A stretch of DNA of 21,352 nucleotides. Source: Chara braunii. Taxonomy: Eukaryota > Streptophyta > Charophyceae > Charales > Characeae. Shown here piece by piece: positions 7,240 through 15,366 of this stretch (position 1 is its first letter; every line of letters begins with the position of its first letter). A program made the translations under genes and the position numbers. Below the pieces are notes generated by a model, which ran no database searches, was not told where the DNA came from, and was given only the letters and a program-made list of their open reading frames with translations. The stretch covers positions 1,259,765 to 1,281,116 of the forward strand of contig BFEA01000402.1 in assembly GCA_003427395.1 (NCBI GenBank), in the 5' to 3' direction.

Positions 7240-7410
7240 AAGGTTGCCAAGATGGGGTTCTGACCACAGACCAAGTGGGCACAACTCATCCCCCATACTT
7301 ACCAGAAAACCGGTAGCATTCCCACAGCGGCCCCCTGTATCTCTCCCAGTGCTTTCAGTAGCGTCGCTGCCGGTAGTTCCATAGGTGGCACACAAATCTA
7401 GCCAGATCTG
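7240..7410 (+). repeat. Interspersed repeat B, copy 2
   Basis: Contains the CCAAGATGGGGTTCTGACCAC segment in part, then CTCTCCCAGTGCTTTCAGTA, GCGTCGCTGCCGGTAGT and a CACAAATCTAG tail, shared with 5729-5925 and 7560-7765. Confidence 0.55.
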
Positions 7411-7486
7411 CTCCTCAGGGCCCTCGCCGGGCTCGCCCTAACCGTTTTTATCCAGGATCCTTCCCTTCCTTAGCATACTAACCGCC

Positions 7487-7790
7487 TTCGCTCAGAGCTG
7501 CTTGAATTTGCATTGCAGTCTTTCTCACTCGAACGACCCACAAAAAAAAACAGAAGGAACACCTGAGTTAGCCAACGTGGGTTTCCTACTACACGTGTGT
7601 GCTGTGGGTATAGTTCATCCCGCACTAAGTCTTTCATACTTGCTATGAACCACTGGCAGTAGTAGTGTTACCAGAGCCACTAAGGGCTCTCCCATTGGTT
7701 TCAGTAGCATCGCTGCCAGTAGTCACATTGGTGCCACTCGGATCTAGTACTCAGATTTGCCTCCCAGTCTACACTGTGCTGGAATCGTCG
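7487..7790 (+). repeat. Interspersed repeat B, copy 3
   Basis: Opens with CGCTCAGAGCTGCTTGAA, resembling the start of copy 2 (ACTCAGAGCTGCTTAGAA near 7173). It later has GCTCTCCCATTGGTTTCAGT followed by AGCATCGCTGCCAGTAGT, and ends CTAGTACTCAGATTTGCC. The shared order of blocks points to one family of about 250-300 bp. Confidence 0.55.
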
Positions 7791-7883
7791 TGCAGAACCG
7801 CGTTCAAGCACCGTGCACAAACCGCACAGATGAGCGGTGAAAGTCAACCAGATCGTCAAACGGATTCCTCGACTAGATATAGA

Positions 7884-8130
7884 TTAGTACACTCGTTCAC
7901 CAGGACAACGGTTCTTAGTTCTAAAAACGATCCCACATACACATTCATCACCTATACCTCATTCGTTCATTGCAAGCACCCTTTCCCCTTTCTGGGTTAG
8001 TCCACTCGTTCAATCAGCGCAACGATTGTTAGTTCTCACATCGATCACAGATAATTAGCGCAATGATTGTTAGTTCTCCCGTCGATGACAAATACATTCA
8101 TTCTTCGTACCTCATACATTCACCCATGAC
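7884..8130. repeat. Diverged tandem array, three units
   Basis: TTAGT.CACTCGTTCA, CAACG.TT.TTAGTTCT and a CGAT.AC.. ACA.ATTCATT.. block recur from 7884, 7997 and about 8053. The units differ in length by deletion. Confidence 0.6.
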
Positions 8131-8867
8131 ATTGACGCGAGCACTCTTTTCAACATCCACGGTGAACTCTATGCACTGTCTGACTCCATACACAACCTCC
8201 ACGCCGGAAGACAACCTCACACAGGACATAGAAAAAGATTCAGAAGAAGTCCCTCTCGAAGTACTCGATAGATATATCGGTGAAACACAATAGTTGATGC
8301 TCGAAGCAGCGTCCTGCTCTCACATGCTGGCATTACCGCCCGACGCGTTTCTACTGCTGCCAGTTACAACGTCATCAGGGACCACTACTCGAAAGGGAAA
8401 CTGCTCGGAATGTAAGATTCGCCAACACCTGTGTTTTCTTAAATACTCCATGTCGCCAGCTATTGCCTCTAACTCCTATTTTCAAAAACGAAACAGCAAC
8501 CCCGCCCTCAGCACACCTCCGAAAATTTGTAAAATCGACAGACTCCTTGCATCCTACTCCCGCCAATTTACAACCGCGCTCAGTTCGTTGGACGGTATAC
8601 CCCGCCAACTGCGCACAATCCCTTCATTAGTTTGAAATTTCGTAGACCGGTATTACCCCTGCATTGTTCACCGCCGTCAACATCCACGCATGCCTTTCTG
8701 ACGTCGATGGTAAACCCCGCCGTCTGCGTTCTTTTTCCAAAAACGTGGGCAACTTCCGAACTGCCACTCTATACGTCAGCGTATGGAACAGTGGACGCCT
8801 GAGGCTCGCGATCCTCGTGTGGCTCTAGGTCCCGCCAACCGTTTTCCACGTGCGGTTTCTTCCTCTT
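8131..8867. other. Unassigned region with a weak plus-strand frame
   Basis: One plus-strand frame stays open from 8063 to 8638 apart from a single TAG at 8291-8293. Its start lies in the repeat array and its translation shows no motif I recognise. GGTATACCCCGCCAACTGCG (8595-8614) and GGTAAACCCCGCCGTCTGCG (8709-8728) are diverged direct repeats. The segment may be decayed retroelement sequence belonging with the RT-like remnant that follows, but I cannot show this. Confidence 0.3.
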
Positions 8868-9206
8868 TCACCGCTCTTCGTTGCGATCACCTGACCCAGG
8901 TTCAAATCCGCATCCAGTATCTTCACACAGTATTTGTACCCACTCTTCCCAAGCACCTTCCTTCTGGAGTGAAAATAGCCGGAGTCTGGTATCGAAGTAC
9001 TCTTCTGGGAAACCCCTCTTCCGAAGCTCCATTTTCAAGGTTATGAGGGTGGGCCCTGCCTCCGTCTTGTTCAGTGTATGGTTCCAGATACGATGGAGCC
9101 TCAGGTACCCAGTAATGACCGCCTTTTTGGTCTGCACTGCAGAGTAGGACTCGGAATCTTGTAAGCCCTGGAAGGCTGGAACACAATGGTTCCCCCCTTC
9201 AACAAT
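8868..9206 (-). pseudogene. Possible Penelope-like reverse transcriptase remnant
   Basis: A minus-strand frame of 113 codons with no in-frame ATG at its start. Its centre (coding positions about 9128 down to 8994) reads KKAVITGYLRLHR, then about 22 residues, then LRKRGFPEEYF. The pattern K..AVI.GE..R..R followed by L...L..RG(Y/F)P is characteristic, from memory, of the end of the RT domain in Penelope-like elements and related RTs. The usual Glu after Gly is Tyr here. Upstream, where the palm motifs should lie, no frame is continuous; a neighbouring minus frame (9101-9355) overlaps, consistent with frameshift decay. No GIY-YIG domain follows on its 3' side, which would agree with the permuted type in which the nuclease is N-terminal. 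A chance match is possible because only one motif pair is visible. Confidence 0.4.
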
Positions 9207-9738
9207 TCAGGTCCGTTAGCCGTTAACGCTGTGCAACGTATCGACGGGGGGAACATCTCGATCTGCAGTTCGCACCCCAAAAAAGGCCATGCCTTCATAC
9301 CCCCTACACCGTGGCCCTCGTCCCTCCTTCCCCTTCCCCCTTCCCATCTGAACACAACTGTGTTTTCGTTTTTTTTTGGTTCTCCCCTTTTTAAACTACT
9401 AAGCTATATTCTTCTCTCAATTTCACTGTCTGTCTACCTACAGCTGCTCCTAATCCTATACAGGGGACCCCTGCAAGCATATTAGCTGCTACCTCTCACA
9501 ATCAAGGGGATGCCTGTTGTCCCCTGCGGCCCCACCCTAATCGGCCATGGTCAGGGAGTAGGGTGGGGCTGCCATTGGGGGGGCTGGCTAGCGCAAAGAC
9601 CAAGCATTTTGCTAGTAGCTGCACCTCCGATCTACTTTCGCTGGCCCCATCGAGTAACAGCAATGTCTATGGCCAGCACTCTCCCACGCACCATGCAGAA
9701 ACCGCACACACACAACCACATGCATACGCGCGTGCGCG
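9207..9738. other. Non-coding DNA, no assigned feature
   Basis: Pyrimidine-rich stretches (9296-9350, 9365-9440) and no recognisable gene. If the RT-like remnant were longer, its upstream part should lie here on the minus strand, but stops in every frame prevent a call. Confidence 0.35.
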
Positions 9739-9760
9739 CACACACACACACACACACACA
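9739..9760. repeat. (CA)11 microsatellite
   Basis: Twenty-two bases of alternating CA after a CGCGCGTGCGCG stretch that could adopt Z-DNA. On the minus strand it follows the tRNA-like head at 9855-9921 and may be the 3' end of that SINE-like unit. Confidence 0.8.
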
Positions 9761-9854
9761 GAGTGCCACGTGATTGCCGACAACCCTGCCAATGCCTACC
9801 GGGGAGTGCAAGCCGACTATCTCAGTTGGTTGGCACCAAGCATGCCCAGGCGGT

Positions 9855-9921
9855 CAGTCGGGACTGAACCCACGATCTCCAGAATGCCACTTGCATGCCT
9901 AACGAACTGTGCTAGTCTAAG
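9855..9921 (-). mobile_element. tRNA-like Pol III promoter, likely SINE head
   Basis: On the minus strand, TAGCACAGTTCGTTAGGC (9914 down to 9897) is an A box with a tRNA D-arm pattern (TAGC..AGTT.GTTAG). GTGGGTTCAGTCCCGAC, centred on 9861-9870, is a B box within a T-arm stem of four pairs out of five. The spacing is that of a tRNA. The acceptor ends do not pair and no clean anticodon arm is seen, so this is not a functional tRNA. Downstream on the same strand are about 95 bp of unique sequence and then a (TG)n run, so a SINE ending in a dinucleotide repeat is plausible. No target-site duplication was identified. Confidence 0.65.
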
Positions 9922-10166
9922 ACTGCTTGCTCTCAACTGTGTGTCCGATTCTCATCCACCCACAACCAACCAAATCAATAAACGAAAAATGAAAACCACA
10001 CAACAGAGGGTAGACTCCAACCACCAAGTACAAGCCTCCTTAGCCCTGTAGAGTCCAAACAAAGAAAAAACTTTAAGATCAACATGAAGTCAGATGCATT
10101 CACGTCCTGGCATAATTGCACTTCGATATATTCAGGAAAGTGCTAGTGTGAGCATTCCCTCCGTCA
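9922..10166. other. No recognisable feature
   Basis: Mostly A/C-rich sequence with short frames only. The 30 bp before U6 copy 3 (AAAGTGCTAGTGTGAGCATT) loosely resembles a sequence about 85 bp before U6 copy 1 (AAAGTCCTAGTGCGAGTGTG at 516-535). Confidence 0.35.
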
Positions 10167-10245
10167 GTCCTTGGGGGAATCCGAAGAATTGGAAAATGCA
10201 GAGAAGATTAACATGGTCACTGTGCAAGGATGAAACACAAATTAA
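10167..10245 (+). pseudogene. U6 snRNA-derived sequence, copy 3 (old)
   Basis: GTCCTTGGGGGAATCCGAAG, AATTGGAAAATGCAGAGAAG, ATTAACATGG, TGTGCAAGGATGAAACACAA and ATTAAA follow the U6 order from the 5' stem to the ACACGCATAAAT region, with many substitutions and small gaps. The 3' end of U6, an A-tail and flanking duplications are missing. It is an older, truncated copy compared with those at 599 and 6181. Confidence 0.7.
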
Positions 10246-10488
10246 AGTACCTCGGCCGTACATTGTCTGTGCGGGAACATGACGTTAATGCGCCGCGACT
10301 TTTGGGGACCCATGGCCGTTGATAATGTGACTTTCGGGGACCCATGGCCATTGATACCGTGACTTTCGGGACCCATGGCCGTTGATAAATCTCATTAACG
10401 ACCTTAGGCTTTGTCGCTGCGTGGTCATCCGAAAGTCGCGGCGCGGGTTCTGCGGCCGATATATGCAGTGGCCAAGGTACTGGTGGGT
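10246..10488. mobile_element. MITE-like remnant with internal tandem expansion
   Basis: GACGTTAATGCGCCGCGACTT (positions 10281-10301) and the right end GCGGCCGATATATGCAGTGG then CCAAGGTACTGGTGGGTTTA belong to the AACCACCAGTAC family. A three-unit 32-bp array occupies the middle. The left terminal repeat is not recognisable. Confidence 0.5.
10297..10391. repeat. 32-bp tandem repeat, three units
   Basis: GACTTT.GGGGACCCATGGCC then .TTGATA, starting at 10297, 10329 and 10361 (the last lacks one G). CCATGG lies at the centre of each unit. Confidence 0.9.
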
Positions 10489-10791
10489 TTAGACCACCAG
10501 TTCAGCCGAATCTACCTTCCCTGGCTCCCGAGCCTCCAACTGGGCCTTTTCTTAGTGGCCTTCACAGGCCACACTGCCAGGCCAGATTCGATGCACTAAC
10601 CACCAGTTCAGTTGCTAGCTTTCAAGACCCCGGAGCCATGCAACTGGGCCCTTTCTTAGTGGCCAGGGCCGTCGCAGGCCACTACCAGCAGGGGCTAGGT
10701 CGAAAGCGGTCTTACCCCGTAGACTGATAAGAGCCAGAGCCTCCAACTGGGCCTTTTCCTAGCTAAGTGGCCTTCACCAGCCACTACCAGC
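10487..10791. repeat. Three-copy array of a ~105-bp unit
   Basis: GAGCC.CCAACTGGGCC.TTTC then TTAGTGGCC, ending GCAGGCCACTACCAG or similar, recurs from 10530, 10632 and 10737. The first two units are each preceded by a MITE-like end (ACCACCAGTTCAG at 10491 and 10602). GGCC..CAGGCC makes a small dyad in each unit. Confidence 0.65.
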
Positions 10792-10908
10792 CTACCTTCT
10801 TCCCCCGAATACAATGTACGGTCGTTATAGTTGTATTTGAGGCATCTTTCAGTCTGGATACAGCTATAATGACCGTACCGTAACGTTCTATTCGGGGGAA
10901 GAAGGTAG
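10792..10908. mobile_element. 117-bp foldback element
   Basis: The outer arms CTACCTTCTTCCCCCGAAT (10792-10810) and its exact complement (10890-10908) enclose inner arms that also pair: GTACGGTCGTTATAGTTGTA against TACAGCTATAATGACCGTAC. The whole forms one long hairpin with a 30-base loop. Two partial relatives are at 4460-4545 and 16884-16932, so this is a mobile family of unknown superfamily. Confidence 0.75.
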
Positions 10909-11101
10909 GTCTGAAGCGGCGTACACCGGTAAGAGCCCTCGGGTCAAATGAGTGGTTTAAAGCACCACCAGTACCTTTCCCCACTTGAAAAAAAATACCG
11001 CGATGCGTCACCGGAAGTTCAGCGGGGAATCGAACTGGCTGATGGTGCCAGCCAGAAGATACACATCTGTGTCAATTTGTTTTTCTTTGGTAACCTAAGG
11101 G
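10909..11101. other. MITE-like end and unassigned sequence
   Basis: GTTTAAAGCACCACCAGTAC followed by CTTTCCCCA.T.TGAAAAAAA (10957-10992) matches the left part of the element at 6538. The rest, to 11101, shows nothing recognisable. Confidence 0.4.
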
Positions 11102-11261
11102 CCAGATCCCACTGGCAAAGAGGTTTGCAGTAAGTGGCTGAATCTGGACGTGTTCCGCACAGAGATGCAGAAACACAGAACAGTCACAATTGTTTGCACA
11201 TCTCCACAAACACCTCCAGATTCAGACTCTTTTTCCCATCCTCTTTGCCAGCGGGATCTGG
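11102..11261. repeat. 160-bp foldback
   Basis: The outer arms 11102-11123 and 11240-11261 pair with one mismatch over 22 bp (CCAGATCCC.CTGGCAAAGAGG). Inner arms GCTGAATCTGGACGTG (about 11137-11152) and CACCTCCAGATTCAGA (11211-11226) also pair. The centre contains CACAATTGTTTGCACATCT. It could be a small inverted-repeat transposon. Confidence 0.75.
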
Positions 11262-11308
11262 TCCTAAGTTGTTTGGTGGTGCTCTGCAGGGAATACAACG
11301 TCGGAAGA

Positions 11309-11404
11309 GACTCAACTTCCTCTACAGAGTCCACACTCCACACCTCCTTAAGTCTAGACTCAACTTCCTCTACAGAGTCCACACTCCACACCTCCTTAAG
11401 TCTA
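11309..11404. repeat. Exact 48-bp tandem duplication
   Basis: Units 11309-11356 and 11357-11404 are identical, so the duplication is recent. The period is a multiple of three. On the minus strand it lies in an open frame, where each unit encodes RLKEVWSVDSVEEVES. Confidence 0.92.
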
Positions 11405-11416
11405 ACCGTGCCTTCA

Positions 11417-11710
11417 GCAAAGCTCGCAGGCCGCCTCATTCTTCCAAGAGGGCATAACAGCTTTGCATCAACACATCCACCTGTGCCCCCAATCAGTGAA
11501 GGCATCCAAGCATGGATCTGCCCCAGCCTTGAACTCGCAGACGATATCTAACACCCAATGATTGCAAAGCTCACAGGCCGCCTCGTTCTTCCAAGAGGGC
11601 ATAAGAGCTTTGCATCAACACATCCACCTGTGGCCCCAATCAGAGAGACATTCAAGCATGGATCTGCCCCAGCCTCGAAATCACAGATGATATTTAACAC
11701 CCAATTATTT
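11417..11710. repeat. 147-bp tandem duplication, about 90% identical
   Basis: Units 11417-11563 and 11564-11710 share GCAAAGCTC.CAGGCCGCCT, CTTCCAAGAGGGCATAA, AGCTTTGCATCAACACATCC and GGATCTGCCCCAGCCT. The period is 49 codons, and on the minus strand both units read GGCVDAKLLCPLGR. One base of difference shifts the frame between units and leaves a TAG at 11548-11550. Confidence 0.9.
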
Positions 11711-11794
11711 CTTCGTGTCCTCGAACTACTGGTCTGGCGAAGACACAACCTATCCAAACCTGAGCGGCTGTAGACAGAACACCCGCCTGAGCCT

Positions 11795-11813
11795 TTTTTT
11801 TTTTTTTTTTTTG
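11795..11813. repeat. Poly-T tract
   Basis: About 19 consecutive T ending before GTATATAATAAC. No retro-insertion boundary was identified. Confidence 0.6.
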
Positions 11814-11899
11814 TATATAATAACAAAAACACCCCCGGATCGCTAGAGGTACACTGATAAGAGCAGCGACCACTATCGCCCAGAAGGAGGACTCCAGTC

Positions 11900-12040
11900 T
11901 ATTGGTGGGGACTCAGGAGTGTCACCTGCTGGAAAACGGGTCCAGCGTCCCGTGAACAACAATTGAGCATGTCTGAGAGCAATAGGGTGTGGCCTGCCAG
12001 TATTGATTAACCTGAAGCTCCAGGGGATATACTGAGCAAG
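11900..12040 (-). repeat. CAGCAGGTG module, extended copy
   Basis: Read on plus: CTATTGGTGGGGAC, CACCTGCTGGAAAACGGGTC, then TGCCAGTATTGATTAACCTGA. The same blocks occur in order at 16129-16245, giving a shared length of about 140 bp. Short copies are at 170, 4907, 5168, 13071 and 17075. Confidence 0.6.
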
Positions 12041-12066
12041 CTTGAGGGGCAATTCAACAGAGGCGG

Positions 12067-12069
<3 letters not shown>

Positions 12070-12108
<39 letters not shown>
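12070..12108. repeat. 39-bp poly-G run
   Basis: Thirty-nine consecutive G after GGCGGGGA. Capable of G-quadruplex formation. Very unusual in length, so sequencing or assembly error in the exact count is likely. Confidence 0.85.
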
Positions 12109-12110
<2 letters not shown>

Positions 12111-12898
12111 TGGACGGCCTGACAGACACTCACCTGAGCCTGTAAACACGGACGACCTGCTCCCAAGAACGACAACCACAGAGGTGACAGAGCAGCTTTA
12201 TTTTGACTATTTGTAGGAGAAGCCATCTCCCACCTTGTAGCATCACCCAAAGGAAGAACATGCCTCATAATAAAAGAGGTAACTCCACACGCGGGCGTAC
12301 CATCTCCTGCCGTGCCAGACGTTGGAAAGCCCACCACTACCTGGAAAGAACAACCAGGCAGGCACTAGGTCAACCTCGGACCGGCTATGGTGATACCCAC
12401 CAATGCCCCGGCCCACAAAGTGTGTCGGGGTCACGCTGGTCGGTCCGTGGACCAGGTCAGCGCTTGCGCCCCTCTAGTCCTCCTTCCCGATCAGGCCGCC
12501 CGATGATCTTTAAAGATCTCGCGGTGGCTGGTAGGCTTGGCTAGGGAAGTTGTCGTCTTCTTCTGAATCCGACCTGAAGAATGGCAAAATGATGAGCTGG
12601 AGTGAGATTTCTGCAGCAGGACAGAGGTTAGGCAAGAGAAAAGGAAAACAAAATGATAGCTATGGAGTGGATGGTCGTCGCTCGCTCAAGGAGTGACCAA
12701 ATGGGAACGCTCGTAACGGTGATTGTCTCTGTCCAGTTCTACTGGTAGGATACTTTGGCTAAATTCTCCCTCACTCACTTGTGGTGAGTAATGGAGCCAA
12801 TGGAGTTTGGCCCAGTGGCCAGCAAGCTGGAAGAAGATTAGGCAGAATGCCACAGCACAGCATAGATGAATGGACACAGATGGATTCTTTCTTTCTTA
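12109..12898. other. No recognisable gene
   Basis: About 790 bp. Frames on both strands (12203-12544 plus, 12243-12434 minus) overlap, are short and show no motif. No repeats shared with the rest of the window were noticed here. Confidence 0.35.
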
Positions 12899-13054
12899 TA
12901 AACCACCAGTACTTCCTAGAGTCGTGCCCATTAACGCGCCATGATTTTAGGAAACGTACGGGCCACTACAGGAGCGCCCAAATTCATCCGACTAGCAATG
13001 TTTCTACTCTACTTTTTCCCGTGGCTGATAGCTGGGCCGAGTACTGGTGGTTTA
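12899..13054. mobile_element. Intact type I MITE-like element
   Basis: A 156-bp copy bounded by TAAACCACCAGTACTT and GAGTACTGGTGGTTTA. Relative to the 5946-6542 cluster it is in the opposite orientation (the interior reads GGAGCGCCCAAATTCATCCG, then the GATAGCTGGGC block on the right). The ends are nearly perfect inverted repeats, and TA/TAA at each border would fit a short AT target site. Confidence 0.85.
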
Positions 13055-13070
13055 ACAACAACAAATTCTC

Positions 13071-13116
13071 CAATCTATTAGTGGGGAGCTGCACCCGCTG
13101 GAAATTTGGTCCAGCA
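13071..13116 (-). repeat. CAGCAGGTG module copy
   Basis: Plus-strand reading CAATCTATTAGTGGGGAGCT then GCACCCGCTGGAAATTTGGT and CCAGCA. It lies 16 bp after the MITE end. Related to 11900 and 16129. Confidence 0.6.
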
Positions 13117-13687
13117 CCCCATACCCATACATTGAAAAGCACAAAGGTACCCCTCCCCACAACTCTCAGTTTGCTTTTCAGAAAGGAAACGAAAAACGGG
13201 CACTGCGCAGTGACTGCAGCATTCATTGCCCTGTATACACTGTACACTTTATACAGACAGTCCTCAGTTAGAAACAGAACCGCATACCGCATCTCTTCAG
13301 CCCTTACAGGAGCCACCACTCCGGGGATAGAAAGCGACGTCACTGATTCGGGTTTCAGCACTGTGTGCAGAACTCTAGACCCAGTAGAAGACTGACGGTC
13401 TCCATGCTAAAGAGAATGAAAGAGGGAAGGGGAGTACAGAGTGTTCTGCTTGGCTTCAGAGGCTACTCTCTTCCCCCCCTCCCGGTCCTCCCCCTGTGCA
13501 GTAAGATTCTGTCAGAAGCAGTATTCCCAGGGAATAGCGGGGCGGGGATGGGAATGCCCCTCCAAACCACTGAGTCTAGCAATGACAGATCACGAGGGGG
13601 AAACAGGTCTGGGAAATAGAGGGGGGTTGCAGGGGGATGGAGGCATCAATCTTTGTCCGGTCCTTGAAACACAGCCTGTAGTCCATC
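13117..13687. other. No recognisable gene
   Basis: The plus-strand frame 12781-13395 starts upstream and reads through the whole MITE and the CAGCAGGTG module, so it is not a real gene. The remainder (13400-13687) is G/A-rich with short overlapping frames. Confidence 0.4.
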
Positions 13688-13845
13688 TTAAACCACCAGT
13701 ACTGATGAAATTCGCGGCCATATACGCGCCGCGGTGCGCTGGGCCGAACGGGCCCGGCGGCTCTGATCCAAATTCATTCAAGTGGAAATGTCGCGGCTCT
13801 ATTTTTTGCCGCAGTCGATGTATGGGCAAAGTACTGGCAGTTTAA
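13688..13845. mobile_element. Type I MITE-like element, GC-rich variant
   Basis: Bounded by TTAAACCACCAGTACTG and AAGTACTGGCAGTTTAA. The interior keeps GCGCCGCGG, CCAAATTCATTCAAGTGGAA and TTTTTTGCCGCAG but has a GC-rich insert (GGGCCGAACGGGCCCGGCGG). Its right end overlaps the left end of the next element, so they share the border TTTAAA. Confidence 0.75.
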
Positions 13846-14054
13846 ACCACCAGTGCATCTCAAGCCTCTTTTTGACAAGGCGGATTCCCCCTGCGCGCCA
13901 AGCTTTGCTCAAACCCCAGCTCGGCGCTTTTCCTTTCCTTTTGGCTGGCGCAGCCAGCCATATTCATCCTGTGGCCCTGAGCCTCCAAACTTTCGGAATG
14001 ACTCGTTAAATTCCGATTCTCAAGTTTACACGGATGGTGTCGTGGTGGTTTAAA
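13843..14054. mobile_element. Type II MITE-like element
   Basis: 212 bp from TTAAACCACCAGTGC to GTGGTGGTTTAA. Contains the type II landmarks TGCGCGCCAAGCTTTGCT and TTTTGGCTGGCGCAGCCAGC (a perfect GGCTGG/CCAGCC dyad) and GAGCCTCCAAACTTTCGG. It abuts the preceding type I copy. Confidence 0.75.
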
Positions 14055-14185
14055 TCAATCTGCGTCCTCCTGTACGGGTCACCTGCCAGCCGTCCCAGTC
14101 CACTGTTGCTACCCATCCCACGTGTTTCCGACGCAGCCAGTCCATGCAGAACTTTGTGATTTCTTTTAGAAGATCGAAGCTTTTA

Positions 14186-14390
14186 TTAAGCCATCAGTAC
14201 TTGGACCATACATCGGCCGCAGACCTTGCTCATTAATGCGCTGCATCTTGCAGGCTACGGATGCATCACATGGGCTGGCGGAGCCAGCCAAAAGAAAAAC
14301 AAAATGTTGCGCTGGCGGCTCGGTAAAACTTGGCGCACAGGGTGTTTGTAGGCTCGGCATCAATAGCTGGGCGAAGTACTGGTGGTTTAA
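14186..14390. mobile_element. Type II MITE-like element, inverted relative to 13843
   Basis: 205 bp from TTAAGCCATCAGTACTTGG to CGAAGTACTGGTGGTTTAA. The centre has GGGCTGGCGGAGCCAGCC, then GCTCGGTAAAACTTGGCGCA then CAGGG, the reverse of the arrangement in 13843-14054. Confidence 0.8.
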
Positions 14391-14919
14391 GGAATCTCAG
14401 TTGTCCTTTTCACTATTGTCCGTGCGGCTGCTTATATTTCTATCTCAATCTGTTGCTTAATTACATCCGTTAGTTCTACGGTTTCCACCCCACTAATTGT
14501 CGCCCTGTCCATTACATGAGTGCATTGTTCACCAAATCCTGTCACCTGACTGGCGGGCGTTCCTGATGAACAAACAGCATATCCACATTAGGACTATCCT
14601 GGATGCATCTGACCCAGATTACGGCCAGAAGGCTGGCTCAGGAGTGTGAGAGAGTGGTGCCAGAAATCACAACAAGACTTCAAGCTGGTGAGGCGCGGCC
14701 TGCACGTGGCAATGGAAGTATGTAGACATTGTAGAGCAATGTCAAGACCAAAAAAGAAAAAAGAAAAAAGAAAGGGAAGTACTTTAATGCCACATCACAG
14801 TTCGAAATTGGCAATAAAAACAGGCAGCGGCAACTTTGTCATGCACGAAGTTCAAAAAGGCAGCTGTAACTCGGGCCAGCAGTGGAGTCAGGGAATTGTA
14901 ACAGCCACTTGTGTCGGGT
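14391..14919. other. No recognisable feature
   Basis: Unassigned sequence with an A/G tract (AAAAAAGAAAAAAGAAAAAA near 14750). The long plus frame 14646-15464 owes its length to the (CT)n tract downstream and is not a gene. Confidence 0.4.
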
Positions 14920-14977
14920 CAGGTACCGGTCCGTTCCCAGGTACCGGTCCGTTCGGTCCGTTCGGTCCGTTCCCAGG
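14920..14977. repeat. 18-bp tandem repeat with nested 9-bp units
   Basis: CAGGTACCGGTCCGTTCC begins at 14920 and 14938. The second unit runs into further CGGTCCGTT units before a closing CCCAGGT. ACCGGT and GGTACC dyads are present. Confidence 0.85.
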
Positions 14978-15180
14978 TGCTACCATCCCACATTTTTTCA
15001 ATTTTGGTACTCTGCCTTTCCGGGAAAGGCCTGTCTCATTTTTTTTTTGGCATAGGACGGGACCAGACTGGTTACCGGCACTCTTGATTCCGGGGCGCGG
15101 CCGTTCCTGCCCCTGCCGTTCCATCGTAGGTACCGCCTTCCTGGTGAGCGCCGCGGCACAGCCACGTGTCACGCGTGGGG

Positions 15181-15195
15181 GAGAGAGAGAGATAG

Positions 15196-15280
<85 letters not shown>

Positions 15281-15281
15281 N

Positions 15282-15366
<85 letters not shown>

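Larger units (their letters stand above)
11095..11832 (-). other. Minus-strand frame over the 48- and 147-bp duplications
   Basis: Two open stretches in the same frame (11548-11832 and 11095-11505) are separated by one TAG and a 1-base indel between repeat units. They carry two repeated peptide blocks (GGCVDAKLLCPLGR and RLKEVWSVDSVEEVES). Both duplications have periods divisible by three, which is suggestive of a former coding sequence. However, the frame ends in the arms of the 160-bp foldback and begins in a T-run-derived Lys tract. I recognise no family. It is either a decayed gene fragment or chance. Confidence 0.25.

Noticed and set aside
8890-8912. Plus-strand B-box-like GGTTCAAATCC
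   Set aside because: No A box at tRNA distance upstream, and it lies in the RT-like minus-strand frame; treated as chance.
9855-9921. Functional tRNA gene
   Set aside because: Acceptor ends do not pair and there is no clean anticodon arm.
11873-12337. 154-codon minus-strand frame with a proline run
   Set aside because: The run is the translation of the poly-G tract, and the flanks match an interspersed repeat.
12781-13395. 204-codon plus-strand open frame
   Set aside because: Reads straight through a MITE-like element and a CAGCAGGTG module, and no domain is visible.
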